Assembly (NCBI GenBank): GCA_012729835.1
Contig: JAAYCK010000072.1
Span: 1 to 62,643 of the forward strand
Length of the DNA: 62,643 bases
From: Syntrophomonadaceae bacterium
GTDB taxonomy: Bacteria > Bacillota > Syntrophomonadia > Syntrophomonadales > Syntrophomonadaceae
Direction: 5' to 3'
Shown: positions 52,273-60,501 of the stretch, in pieces
Numbering within the stretch: position 1 is the first letter of the stretch
Layout: each line of letters opens with the position of its first letter
Program-made: the position numbers and the translations under genes
The notes under the pieces: model-generated
Database searches by the model: none
What the model saw: the letters and a program-made list of their open reading frames with translations, nothing else
What the model was told of the DNA's origin: nothing

Positions 52273-52890
52273 TCATTCAATTAGAAAAATTGAGCTGGTT
52301 TCAACAGTGTCAGAATCAACCGTAGTCGCTTCGCTATGTCCAATCAAAGTAAAAGGAACAAAATCAATGAATTCTTTCAAAGAGGTAAAGTATTCCCGGC
52401 CGTATTGTTGATGCCCCTTGTAGAAAACCAGGTTATTCAAAAAATACTTGCCCTTCATATTTTTACTCATCTTTTCAAAAATCAAATTTATGTCATCAAG
52501 AATATACCATACAATTTCTGCGAACAAGACCGCATCGTAATCCTTATAATTATCAATGTTCTGAACCTGGTCTACGGCAAAGTCAAGATGCGGAAAATTG
52601 GTTTTTGCCTTGGATATTGCAGTTTCTGAGATATCTATCCCCCTAACACTGACACTTCCTATATCAGATATCATTTTAGTATAATATCCAAGCCCACAGC
52701 CAAATTCAACTACTGAATTGATCCCGAATCGTTTAATGTTCAGCAATGAGATCAACCGGGAATACGAATATTGATTGTTCTGCTCTTCGCTTTGATGCCA
52801 GGGATCGTCAAAATTCTGATACATTTCTTCGAATTGACCAACAAACCTGCCATCTTTGATCACATAATCCTGATATCTATTAGACTTCAT
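52273..52890 (-). CDS. Class I SAM-dependent methyltransferase
   Basis: This protein of 205 residues has FDDPWHQSEEQ near residue 27, then motif I VVEFGCGLGYYTKMIS (60-75), and an acidic residue ending strand 2 (RGIDIS). The DPWhQ segment is seen in N- or O-methyltransferases of nodulation and surface-sugar loci. It could methylate an amino or hydroxyl group on the ulosonic acid (inference). GGGGGA lies seven bases before the ATG. It lies between the KdsC-GmhA fusion and the TIM-barrel genes. Confidence 0.82.
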   Translation of the reverse strand: MKSNRYQDYVIKDGRFVGQFEEMYQNFDDPWHQSEEQNNQYSYSRLISLLNIKRFGINSVVEFGCGLGYYTKMISDIGSVSVRGIDISETAISKAKTNFPHLDFAVDQVQNIDNYKDYDAVLFAEIVWYILDDINLIFEKMSKNMKGKYFLNNLVFYKGHQQYGREYFTSLKEFIDFVPFTLIGHSEATTVDSDTVETSSIFLIE

Positions 52891-52914
52891 TTTAAATCCC
52901 CCGTTATAGAATAA

Positions 52915-53994
52915 TTAAAGTATAGCCCGTTCCACCAATTCACATATCAAATGGCCAACCAGAATATGCCCCTCCTGAATACGGGGAGTGAGTCTGGACG
53001 GGACCTTGATTGTGATATCGGCAACTTTCTCTATATCAGTTGCAGAATGACCCCCGGTCATGGCTACAGTGATCATGTCTCTGGCTTTAGCTGCTCTTAA
53101 TGCCTTGATAACATTGACCGAATTACCGCTGGTAGTCAGACCAATCAATACGTCTCCTGCCCGCCCCCTGGCTTCGACCTGACGTGAAAAGACCTGATCG
53201 AATACGTAGTCATTCGCGATGGCAGTGAGTGAAGATGTATTGGTAGTTAACGCTTCAGCACTCAATGCCTGCCGGTCATGATAGAATCTGCTCACCAACT
53301 CGGTGGCCAGATGCTGAGCATCAGATGCACTACCCCCATTGCCGCAGAACAAAACCTGATTGCCCGCTTTTAACGCATCAACAATGATATTTGATACATT
53401 CATCACTGTTGACTTTAGCTGCTGGTCCATTAACATTGCATCTATCATTTGATAATGTTGATTTAAAATTTCATCTACTGACAAACAATCTGATATATCA
53501 ATAGCATTCATCGGTGGGACTTCCGACTCCCGTCTATTGCTATCAAGAATATATAAAATAGCCTCACGGACGGCACCATCTCCACCCTTTCTCGATAGAA
53601 CATGATCTGAAATCATTTTCGTATCATCAGTAGCATTGGCAGGACACATCCCAAGACCCGCAAGTTTTATCACTGCCTGATCGTGGTAGCTATCCCCAAC
53701 ATAGGCCAAGCTTTCAGGATGCATTCCTAGTTCCGATAGTATACTTTCAACAGTACCCTTTTTGTCTTTGCACCCTTTTACAAATACATCGGGCTCAAAA
53801 CGATGGTCGAAATACTCCACGATCGATCCATCTTCACCGCTTATAAAACCAACTTTCAAACCCTCTCGTTTGGCTTTAAAAACAGCATCGATATCCTGAA
53901 AATCAATCTGTTTAGATTGTTTTCCACTTTCATCAATACTTACTTTTCCATTAGTCATAACGCCATCGATGTCCAATAGCAATACTTTGATCAT
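52915..53994 (-). CDS. Fusion of a KdsC-type HAD phosphatase and a GmhA-type SIS isomerase
   Basis: This protein of 359 residues joins two enzymes. Residues 1-155 are a KdsC/HAD-IIIC phosphatase: LLDIDGV with Asp8/Asp10, GDSYHD (100-105) and the KGG loop (136-138). Residues 165-359 are a SIS domain of the phosphoheptose isomerase GmhA: CGNGGSASDAQH (217-228), TTSGNS (287-292), and the metal/active-site set His228, Glu232, Gln340 and His348, with spacings matching GmhA as I recall them. KdsC-like enzymes dephosphorylate 3-deoxy-ulosonate phosphates; GmhA converts sedoheptulose 7-phosphate to an aldoheptose 7-phosphate. It starts ten bases after the NeuB-like gene. No GmhB, HldE or HldD is present, so the ADP/GDP-heptose route is not supported. 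Confidence 0.88.
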   Translation of the reverse strand: MIKVLLLDIDGVMTNGKVSIDESGKQSKQIDFQDIDAVFKAKREGLKVGFISGEDGSIVEYFDHRFEPDVFVKGCKDKKGTVESILSELGMHPESLAYVGDSYHDQAVIKLAGLGMCPANATDDTKMISDHVLSRKGGDGAVREAILYILDSNRRESEVPPMNAIDISDCLSVDEILNQHYQMIDAMLMDQQLKSTVMNVSNIIVDALKAGNQVLFCGNGGSASDAQHLATELVSRFYHDRQALSAEALTTNTSSLTAIANDYVFDQVFSRQVEARGRAGDVLIGLTTSGNSVNVIKALRAAKARDMITVAMTGGHSATDIEKVADITIKVPSRLTPRIQEGHILVGHLICELVERAIL

Positions 53995-54004
53995 TTTTTA
54001 TTTC

Positions 54005-54844
54005 CTAATATCCTCTTAGTTTTTTTCTTACGGTTAGCTCAGCCTCAGTAAGAAATTTTTCTCCGTTTCCATGCGCAGCCTCTACAGTTCTTATATCAGT
54101 AACCAATCTTTTAAACTCTTCAACCTCGACTGATGCCGCCTGGTCAGACCCATACATGGTCCTATCCAGCGTAATATGTCTTTCGATCGAAGTGGCCCCC
54201 ATGGCAACTGCAGCTACAGATACGATACGGCCAACCTCATGTCCGCTGTATCCGACAGGTAGGTTATAGCGTTCTTTCAACGTCCATATCATCTTTAGAT
54301 TGGCATCTTCGTTTTTCATGGGGTAGGTACTATTACAATGCATCAATTCAATGGGACAATCATGCTTGCGAAATATTTCGGTGGCTGCATCGATCTCGGC
54401 ATAGTCACTCATGCCCGTGGAGACGAAAGTATATTTCTTCTCCTTGGCAACCATATTCAATATCTCAGGATTGGTCAGCATAGCAGAAGCGATTTTGTTG
54501 TATTTTAAATCATATTTTTGTAAGAACTCCTGGCTAGCTGCGTCCCAGGCAGAAGCAAACCAGTAAATGCCCTTGGAAGCACAATATTTGTCGATTTCAT
54601 TGTATTCTTTTTCTCCAAATTCCAGGCCTTCCTTTTGCTCCCGCTGAGTTGTTCCCCATGGGCTTTCGCGAGGCGAATCCAACAACTCTTGGGTGTAGAC
54701 CAGATCGATAGTTCGCTTTTGGAATTTAACTGCATCACAACCGGCATATATTGCTCCGTCGATCAGTTCTTTACAGATCTTCATATCGCCATTGTGATTA
54801 ATCCCTATCTCCGCAATAACGAAAACGTTTCCTGCCAAAATCAA
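54005..54844 (-). CDS. NeuB-family ulosonate synthase lacking the SAF domain
   Basis: This PEP-dependent condensing enzyme of 279 residues joins PEP with an aldose to make a 3-deoxy-2-keto acid. The TIM barrel is complete: Glu12 in AEIGINHNG, FQKRT, FVSTGMSD, and the two metal histidines His202 (YSGHEVG) and His223 (ERHITLDR), 21 residues apart as in meningococcal NeuB. It ends at KKLRGY, where classical NeuB (about 340-350 residues) continues into the antifreeze-like SAF domain that recognises the N-acetyl group of the sugar. Its loss suggests a substrate without a 2-acetamido group. The start is TTG, overlapped by an AAAGGA site 5 bases upstream. It begins the module and is followed at once by the KdsC-GmhA fusion. 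Confidence 0.88.
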   Translation of the reverse strand: MILAGNVFVIAEIGINHNGDMKICKELIDGAIYAGCDAVKFQKRTIDLVYTQELLDSPRESPWGTTQREQKEGLEFGEKEYNEIDKYCASKGIYWFASAWDAASQEFLQKYDLKYNKIASAMLTNPEILNMVAKEKKYTFVSTGMSDYAEIDAATEIFRKHDCPIELMHCNSTYPMKNEDANLKMIWTLKERYNLPVGYSGHEVGRIVSVAAVAMGATSIERHITLDRTMYGSDQAASVEVEEFKRLVTDIRTVEAAHGNGEKFLTEAELTVRKKLRGY

Positions 54845-54962
54845 TCATTCCTTTCATTTTAAAACCTTATCAAAAGCTGGTCATCGTATGATCTCTTATT
54901 CAAACCTTAAATTCTGTAGTCTAATTCGTACCTCCTATATTAGAGATTGGTTTAGTTATAAT

Positions 54963-56855
54963 TCAGGCAATAGTATTATTCTTTGTATTATTAATCGGGG
55001 ATGAATCTGTTGTTTCAATTGCTTCGGTTCCTGGATTGTTAGTCTGTTGCCTGAATTCGGGCAAAATCCTGCTGATCAAATCAATAATGTCACTGGTATG
55101 AGCAAAGGCATTACGAGCAAAAAGAGAATCCACCGCATCTATAATACCTTGAACAGGCTGATTTTCTTTGTGTGATATGTATATCCGGTCGTTTCGGGTA
55201 GCTGCCATCTGTTCCCTGGTACTAAACAACTCCTCATATAGTTTTTCACCCGGCCTGATGCCAGAATAAGTGATTTTAATATCGCGATCAGGTTCGTGAC
55301 CGTGAAGACGAATAAGATCTTTGGCCAGGTCGACTATTTTTACCGGTTCACCCATATCCAGAACGAAGACTTCACCTCCGCTGGCCATTGCTCCAGCCTG
55401 GATTACCAACTGTACTGCCTCAGGTATTGTCATGAAATAACGAGTCATGTCTGGATGGGTCACCGTCACCGGTCCTCCGACAGCAATTTGCCTTTCAAAG
55501 GTGGGGATAACACTGCCTCGGCTGCCCAGAACATTGCCAAATCTCACGGCAGCATAACGTGTCTCGCTATTCTGGTTATAGTCCTGGATGATCATCTCGG
55601 CGATTCGCTTAGTAGCTCCCATTACACTGCTGGGATTGACTGCTTTGTCAGTAGAAATCAGAATAAAGACTTCTACCTTGAATCTGTCAGCCATTTCAGC
55701 TACGTTCCTGGAGCCTAGAACATTGTTTTTAACCGCTTCACCCGGATTTTTTTCCATCATAGGTACATGCTTATGGGCCGCAGCATGGAAAACAACCTGG
55801 GGGGTATACCGGCTGAAACTTTGCTGCAGTCTAATGCGGTCTTTCACATCACATATCTCAGTTATTATCTCTATGTCCGGATATGAGGCTTGGAGCTCGT
55901 TGTCGATATCAAATAGGTTATTCTCATTGTTCTCCACCAGAACTATCCGTTTGGGTCGGTAGGAACATATCTGACGACACAATTCCGAGCCTATGGAACC
56001 ACCTGCGCCTGTGATCAATACTATTTTGTCGGTAAGATATAAGGCGATTTCATCAAGGTTCAGCCTGATTGGTTCCCTCCTCAGCAAATCCTCCAGTTCG
56101 ATATCGCGGATTTTTTTACTATCGTTTAGTAGTTGTCCTCCCCCTTGGAAAATTCTCAATTTAGCCGGTGTATCATGGCATATCTCGATAACCTCCCGGA
56201 TGGTTCGTCCGCTGGCAGAAGGTATGGCTATTATTATCTCTTCTATATCATGTTGCTCCACAATCTGGGGTATCCGATAACGATTACCTAAAACGGGTAT
56301 TCCATAAAGGGTCTGTTTTTGCTTCTGTTTGCTGTCATCTACAAAACCAACTGGCTGCAGGTTGAGAAATGGGTTGTTGACGAGTTCCCGCGCTACCATT
56401 GCTCCGGCATCGCCAGCTCCAACAACCAATGTACGTTTGGCTATGCTATTAACATCATTTATAACGAAATCGCGCAGGATACGCCAACCGAGGCGTGAAC
56501 CACCAATGAAGCCGCAGGCCAAAATCCAGGACATCACATATACGCTGCGTGGTAGATTGGAAAGAGGCATAGTATATATGAGCAGAACCACCAGCAATTG
56601 AGAGGTAGTCACCGCCTTAAGTATCCCATATAACTCACCCAGGCTGGCGTACTGCCACATGCGATTGTAAAGGCGAAAGAGATAGAGGCATGCGATTGTG
56701 ATGACCGTGTACCAAGGGATCAACCTGATGAATGCCTGCATGAAGTTTTCCGGAATGGGTCCGTCAAAGCGCAGTAAAAGAGACAGATAGATGGATAGGT
56801 TGACCAGCACACTATCGAAGAATAGTAATAATGTTATTCTTATCCAGTAATTCAT
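54963..56855 (-). CDS. FlaA1/CapD/PglF-type membrane nucleotide-sugar 4,6-dehydratase
   Basis: This protein of 630 residues has four membrane helices at about 5-130, a first Rossmann domain (about 140-270; VVGAGDAG at 145-152) and a catalytic SDR domain (about 275-580; TGAGGSIGSE at 282-291). The catalytic tyrosine of most SDRs is replaced by Met412 in MGATK (Lys416), the known mark of the PglF/WbpM inverting or non-inverting dehydratases that make UDP-4-keto-6-deoxy-HexNAc. Its product could feed the PglC-like transferase at 26.8 kb or other enzymes. AGAGGT is placed upstream of the ATG. Confidence 0.93.
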   Translation of the reverse strand: MNYWIRITLLLFFDSVLVNLSIYLSLLLRFDGPIPENFMQAFIRLIPWYTVITIACLYLFRLYNRMWQYASLGELYGILKAVTTSQLLVVLLIYTMPLSNLPRSVYVMSWILACGFIGGSRLGWRILRDFVINDVNSIAKRTLVVGAGDAGAMVARELVNNPFLNLQPVGFVDDSKQKQKQTLYGIPVLGNRYRIPQIVEQHDIEEIIIAIPSASGRTIREVIEICHDTPAKLRIFQGGGQLLNDSKKIRDIELEDLLRREPIRLNLDEIALYLTDKIVLITGAGGSIGSELCRQICSYRPKRIVLVENNENNLFDIDNELQASYPDIEIITEICDVKDRIRLQQSFSRYTPQVVFHAAAHKHVPMMEKNPGEAVKNNVLGSRNVAEMADRFKVEVFILISTDKAVNPSSVMGATKRIAEMIIQDYNQNSETRYAAVRFGNVLGSRGSVIPTFERQIAVGGPVTVTHPDMTRYFMTIPEAVQLVIQAGAMASGGEVFVLDMGEPVKIVDLAKDLIRLHGHEPDRDIKITYSGIRPGEKLYEELFSTREQMAATRNDRIYISHKENQPVQGIIDAVDSLFARNAFAHTSDIIDLISRILPEFRQQTNNPGTEAIETTDSSPINNTKNNTIA

Positions 56856-56922
56856 ATATACCTCTAACTAAACAGCATTTTTTGACTATTTACAATGTGC
56901 CTCTCCAATGAGCACATTTTAC

Positions 56923-57903
56923 TCAAGCGGATACCCCGGACTCATCTTCATCAGTGTTTCTAATGTATTCAACCAATAAAACACCAGAGATACTAACAAA
57001 TAGACCCAGAACACAGGCAATAGCCAGGTTCAATATCTTATTTGGCTTCGCCGGGGTTTCGGGTACTGTTGCAGCCGACAGCACCACCATGTGATCACCC
57101 GATTTACATAGAGCCTGTCGTACCTTTAGCTCCATGATTTTTGAATTATATGAATCTAGAATATCCTGGTAGCGCTGAATCTTATCTTCAAGCTTTCTTA
57201 CCTCGATAGAGGCAGGTTGGTCTGTACGGGCAGCCCCGCCTTGGTATTCTTCCAGATCAGCTTTAGCTTTTACCATGTCAGCCTGAGCCTCTGCCAGTTG
57301 AGCCTCAAGCGCCTGGTCCAACTTATCCATTTGATTCTTATTAAACTCATAGATATAAGTACTCGCTTCCTTGACCAAGGCATTGGCTATCTTGGCAGCA
57401 AGTTCAGGATCGCTGTTACGTACAGATACTTCAATTATGTTAGTATCGACCGTTCCATTTTTTCGTAGTCCAGCTGAAATTTTGTCTCTCAGTTTTTCAG
57501 GTTTCAACCGTTTAAGGTTTAAGCTTGTAATAGTCCTCTTTAAAACATAATCACTGGTTATCATTTCCTTATAAAGGGTATAGTCGATTTGGTTTAACCG
57601 CACAAGGTTGTCCATATTATCCAGCAGTTTTTGACGGTCGGTAAAGTCATTACCGTTTTGATTATTTACCACATATGTCATATTCCCCGGCAAACCTATC
57701 TCATTTGAGGTTACCGGAGCTACCACGGCTTTGGCTTCGAAGATGGGAGTTACAAAATAATAGCTATATATGCCGCTGATAAGCATAACTATGATCGTTA
57801 CCGATAATATTGTTTTTTTCCACTTCCCCATGGTTTTTAACAGATTGCGAAAGTCGATCTCTTCGGAATTATAAAAGGGTTCGGGCGGTCTTTGCTGTCC
57901 CAT
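56923..57903 (-). CDS. Wzz/YveK-type polysaccharide chain-length determinant
   Basis: This protein has 326 residues from the ATG at 57903. It has a membrane helix at about 30-50, a long extracytoplasmic stretch with coiled-coil character (about 185-265), and a second helix near 295-315 preceded by PETPAKPNKILN, the proline-rich Wzz motif. Wzz proteins set the length of polymerised glycan; no kinase domain is fused, unlike some Wzc. GAGGTA lies nine bases before this ATG, whereas a GTG at 57918 has no such site. Confidence 0.87.
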   Translation of the reverse strand: MGQQRPPEPFYNSEEIDFRNLLKTMGKWKKTILSVTIIVMLISGIYSYYFVTPIFEAKAVVAPVTSNEIGLPGNMTYVVNNQNGNDFTDRQKLLDNMDNLVRLNQIDYTLYKEMITSDYVLKRTITSLNLKRLKPEKLRDKISAGLRKNGTVDTNIIEVSVRNSDPELAAKIANALVKEASTYIYEFNKNQMDKLDQALEAQLAEAQADMVKAKADLEEYQGGAARTDQPASIEVRKLEDKIQRYQDILDSYNSKIMELKVRQALCKSGDHMVVLSAATVPETPAKPNKILNLAIACVLGLFVSISGVLLVEYIRNTDEDESGVSA

Positions 57904-58103
57904 TCTTATGTACCTCACATTATATTCTTATTAATTTTAATATCTATAAACTGCTTAGTGGATATCAGGAGGGGTTTAACATATTTTCTCGAGTCAAAAA
58001 AGGCCTCCGATTTTGCCGAAATATTCCATACAATCGGTTAAAGTTCGACAAGTTGTCTATCTAATCCTGCTTATTTTTCTTTGAGAAAGAATTATTAATT
58101 TGT

Positions 58104-60131
58104 CTATTTTTTGATATAGTCTATGATCCCCTCCGCAATCCCCTGTGCCGCCTGATTACGGAAAACATCCGACATCAATAGTTGCTGTTCATCAGGATTG
58201 CTGACGAAAACTGTTTCTATAAGTATTGAAGGCATCCGGGTGTTCCGTAAAACTGAAAAATTTGCCGTTTTTACACCTCGATTGGGACGTTGGATCTTAT
58301 TGGCAAGAGATTTATGAACAATACCCGCCAGGTTCCGGCGTTCATCCTGTATCATGAACAGATCCGGGACTTCCATCGGGGCATAATAATAGGTCTCCGT
58401 CCCTTGCTTGGTGTTATCGGCATTGGCATTGTTATGGATAGATACAAACATCCCGGCATTTAACCTATTTGCCATGGCTGCTCTGGGTTCCAGATCCAGA
58501 TAGCTGTCCGAGGTACGGGTATACTCTACCTGGATGCCCTTTTGCTTCAAAAGGTCCCCAACTTTCAGTGCAATGTCCAGGTTGACATCCTTCTCATTTA
58601 TCTGCCCGCCCCGCGCTCCGGGGTCTTTTCCGCCGTGACCTGGGTCCAGCACCACCAGGTTGTTATTGCGCGCTTTAATATCGTTCTTGCCCACCAGCAT
58701 GATATTCAAAGCCGTTCCGTTGTTGGTCAGACCGGTGGTGTATTTGCCCAATCCGGGAACCTTGATAGTGATGGTAACACCGCTTCCAGCGCTGCTCTTC
58801 TGCAACTGCACCATTTGGACCAGGCAGTCGTCAAACTCATATTCATTGCGGGCACTGCCCTGCTCAATGTTTTTCAACTCAAGTATTATGTTGTCATCCT
58901 GACGTCGATGAACATATTTGACCGGTGTAGCAGTGGTGATCACTACCCGATCCCCGGTATCACCGAACTCTCTCTGTTCTACGCCCTGAATCGAATTGAG
59001 AATAGTCAGTACTTCGGTCTTCCCACCGTCCTCGCTGGAGGTCTTGGAGACCGTAGTATCCGGAAATTCCATCTCTATTCTGGCCACATCGTCTTTACTG
59101 GTGGCTCGGACCTTCACCGAGCCTTTGCCCAGCAGTTCTTCAAAATAGTTGAGCCCTTCGATATGATGGTCAGCAAAATCATATACTACCTTGTCGTCAT
59201 CGGAGTCGATCTCACCCTTTAGTACACTCCCCGATCTCATAAAGATCTTGATACCATTCTCATCCCGGGTGCGGGAGAGTTTGATGACGCCGGCGGGGAT
59301 CTTGGTATCATTTACATAGGCTTCTTCAGCGCCCTTAGCCGTGCTCTGGGTATCTTCAGCATCCTTGGGATCACCGACCGGTTTGACTGCGGCGGGTGAA
59401 GAACTGTCGGCGTTAGCTTTATTCTCCTGGACCAGGCGGGAAGCAATATACCCCGTTTTGCCGCTGGAAAGACGGATCTTGCACCAGTCACCCTGCTGGC
59501 CCAGATTCGGACATACTGCCCCCTGGTTCAATATGGTCAATTTGGTGCTGCTGCTGTCAGGTGAGACCCGAACATTGGCCGGGCCGGAAATAACTGTGAC
59601 ATAGGGAGCCGAAGCTGAAACCACGGTATTGCCAACCGGTGCATCAGGTGACGCTTCTCCGTATTTTTTAACATAATCAGATAATATGTAAGCATCCAAT
59701 CCGCTGGCAGTCTTGATGCGGTACCAATTGCCCTTGATATCGACTACTGTCAGTATATCCCCCTTGCGCACCTGCCCTACCTTGCTGTACCCGGTGTCCG
59801 GTCCGCTACGGAGGTTGACCACTGTAGCGGTGACCTGGAGCTGATACTTGCCACTGGACGTTGGCTGACTTCCTGTACTGATAAACCGGGTGGTTACCCA
59901 CCCTTTCAGGCTGCCATATTGGATTTGCTGCCAGTCTCCCTTGGTCTCTAGTATAGTTACGCCGGTTCCCTTGGTCAGAGTCTTCAGTATGCTGTAATTG
60001 GTGCCAGGTCCTGAACGCACATTTACTCCGTTGTCATTGATCGTACCCATCCCAGCCAGGACGGATGTTGCAGATACTAAGCCAATAATAAGGATTAGGC
60101 TGCTGAATATTATTAATCTTATGTATCGCAA
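58104..60131 (-). CDS. Secreted N-acetylmuramoyl-L-alanine amidase with three SH3 domains and an AMIN domain
   Basis: This protein of 675 residues has a signal peptide (1-26), three SH3b wall-binding domains (about 30-85, 98-155, 176-235), an AMIN-like beta region (about 280-480) and a C-terminal Amidase_3 domain (about 490-673). The zinc ligands are His499 (LDPGHGG), Glu513 (INEKD) and His566 (VSIHNN), and the catalytic glutamate is Glu639 (ILIETVF). It cuts the amide bond between MurNAc and the peptide in peptidoglycan. The start is TTG with GAGGTG just upstream. Its insertion among glycan genes suggests wall remodelling for polymer anchoring (inference). Confidence 0.93.
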   Translation of the reverse strand: MRYIRLIIFSSLILIIGLVSATSVLAGMGTINDNGVNVRSGPGTNYSILKTLTKGTGVTILETKGDWQQIQYGSLKGWVTTRFISTGSQPTSSGKYQLQVTATVVNLRSGPDTGYSKVGQVRKGDILTVVDIKGNWYRIKTASGLDAYILSDYVKKYGEASPDAPVGNTVVSASAPYVTVISGPANVRVSPDSSSTKLTILNQGAVCPNLGQQGDWCKIRLSSGKTGYIASRLVQENKANADSSSPAAVKPVGDPKDAEDTQSTAKGAEEAYVNDTKIPAGVIKLSRTRDENGIKIFMRSGSVLKGEIDSDDDKVVYDFADHHIEGLNYFEELLGKGSVKVRATSKDDVARIEMEFPDTTVSKTSSEDGGKTEVLTILNSIQGVEQREFGDTGDRVVITTATPVKYVHRRQDDNIILELKNIEQGSARNEYEFDDCLVQMVQLQKSSAGSGVTITIKVPGLGKYTTGLTNNGTALNIMLVGKNDIKARNNNLVVLDPGHGGKDPGARGGQINEKDVNLDIALKVGDLLKQKGIQVEYTRTSDSYLDLEPRAAMANRLNAGMFVSIHNNANADNTKQGTETYYYAPMEVPDLFMIQDERRNLAGIVHKSLANKIQRPNRGVKTANFSVLRNTRMPSILIETVFVSNPDEQQLLMSDVFRNQAAQGIAEGIIDYIKK

Positions 60132-60501
60132 GTTTTCACCTCAAATATTAGGATTGTTTGGCTAGAGTTCAATAATCTTCTGGCAATATACCCGCATACA
60201 GATTGCCATACTTCGCTCGCAATTATCACGGGTATTTAACCCACCAAGATGAACGAAAGGCGATAGACTATTTTTCATTTACACAACAATAACCGGGGGA
60301 AGCTTGCCGCGTCCCTGGCACTCAGTATATTATTAATTTTTTAAGCAATGCTTAATAAACCATTTTATATTTTTATTCTCTGAGTGCCGGGGCCTCGCAA
60401 TGACAAGGCGGGGCGCCGGAGCAGCAATCCTATATTGTGTCATTGCGAGCGCAGCGCGGCAATCTTCCAGGTTTTCTGCAACAATGACATGTTTCGTTAT
60501 T
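60132..60501. other. Gene-free stretch with intergenic repeats
   Basis: About 370 bases between the LCP and amidase genes. They carry a copy of the repeat family at 60439-60466 (TGTCATTGCGAGCGCAGCG...GCAATC), an oppositely oriented partial copy near 60394-60405 (CTCGCAATGACA), and a worn copy near 60201-60228. No gene, RNA or clear promoter is visible. The repeats could form hairpins that end the LCP transcript. Confidence 0.65.
60439..60466. repeat. Copy of the intergenic CATTGCGAGC repeat family
   Basis: It matches the copies at 4743-4905 over its length, including the CATTGCGAGC and GCAATC ends. The wide separation within the window (more than 55 kb) shows it is a dispersed family. Confidence 0.7.

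Noticed and set aside
52915-53994. GmhA domain as part of the ADP- or GDP-heptose pathway
   Set aside because: GmhB, HldE, HddA, HddC and HldD homologues are absent in the window, and the gene is fused to a KdsC-like phosphatase and coupled in position with a NeuB-like synthase.
54860-54945. Orphan AGGAGGT site at about 54933-54939 upstream of the NeuB-like gene
   Set aside because: No reading frame with a suitable start follows it; it may be a relic or chance match, so no gene was called.
57919-58103. Possible terminator hairpin between the amidase and Wzz genes (about 57990-58050)
   Set aside because: The CCGATT...AATCGG stem has a long loop and the following T run is attached to a weak second stem, so I do not call it with confidence.
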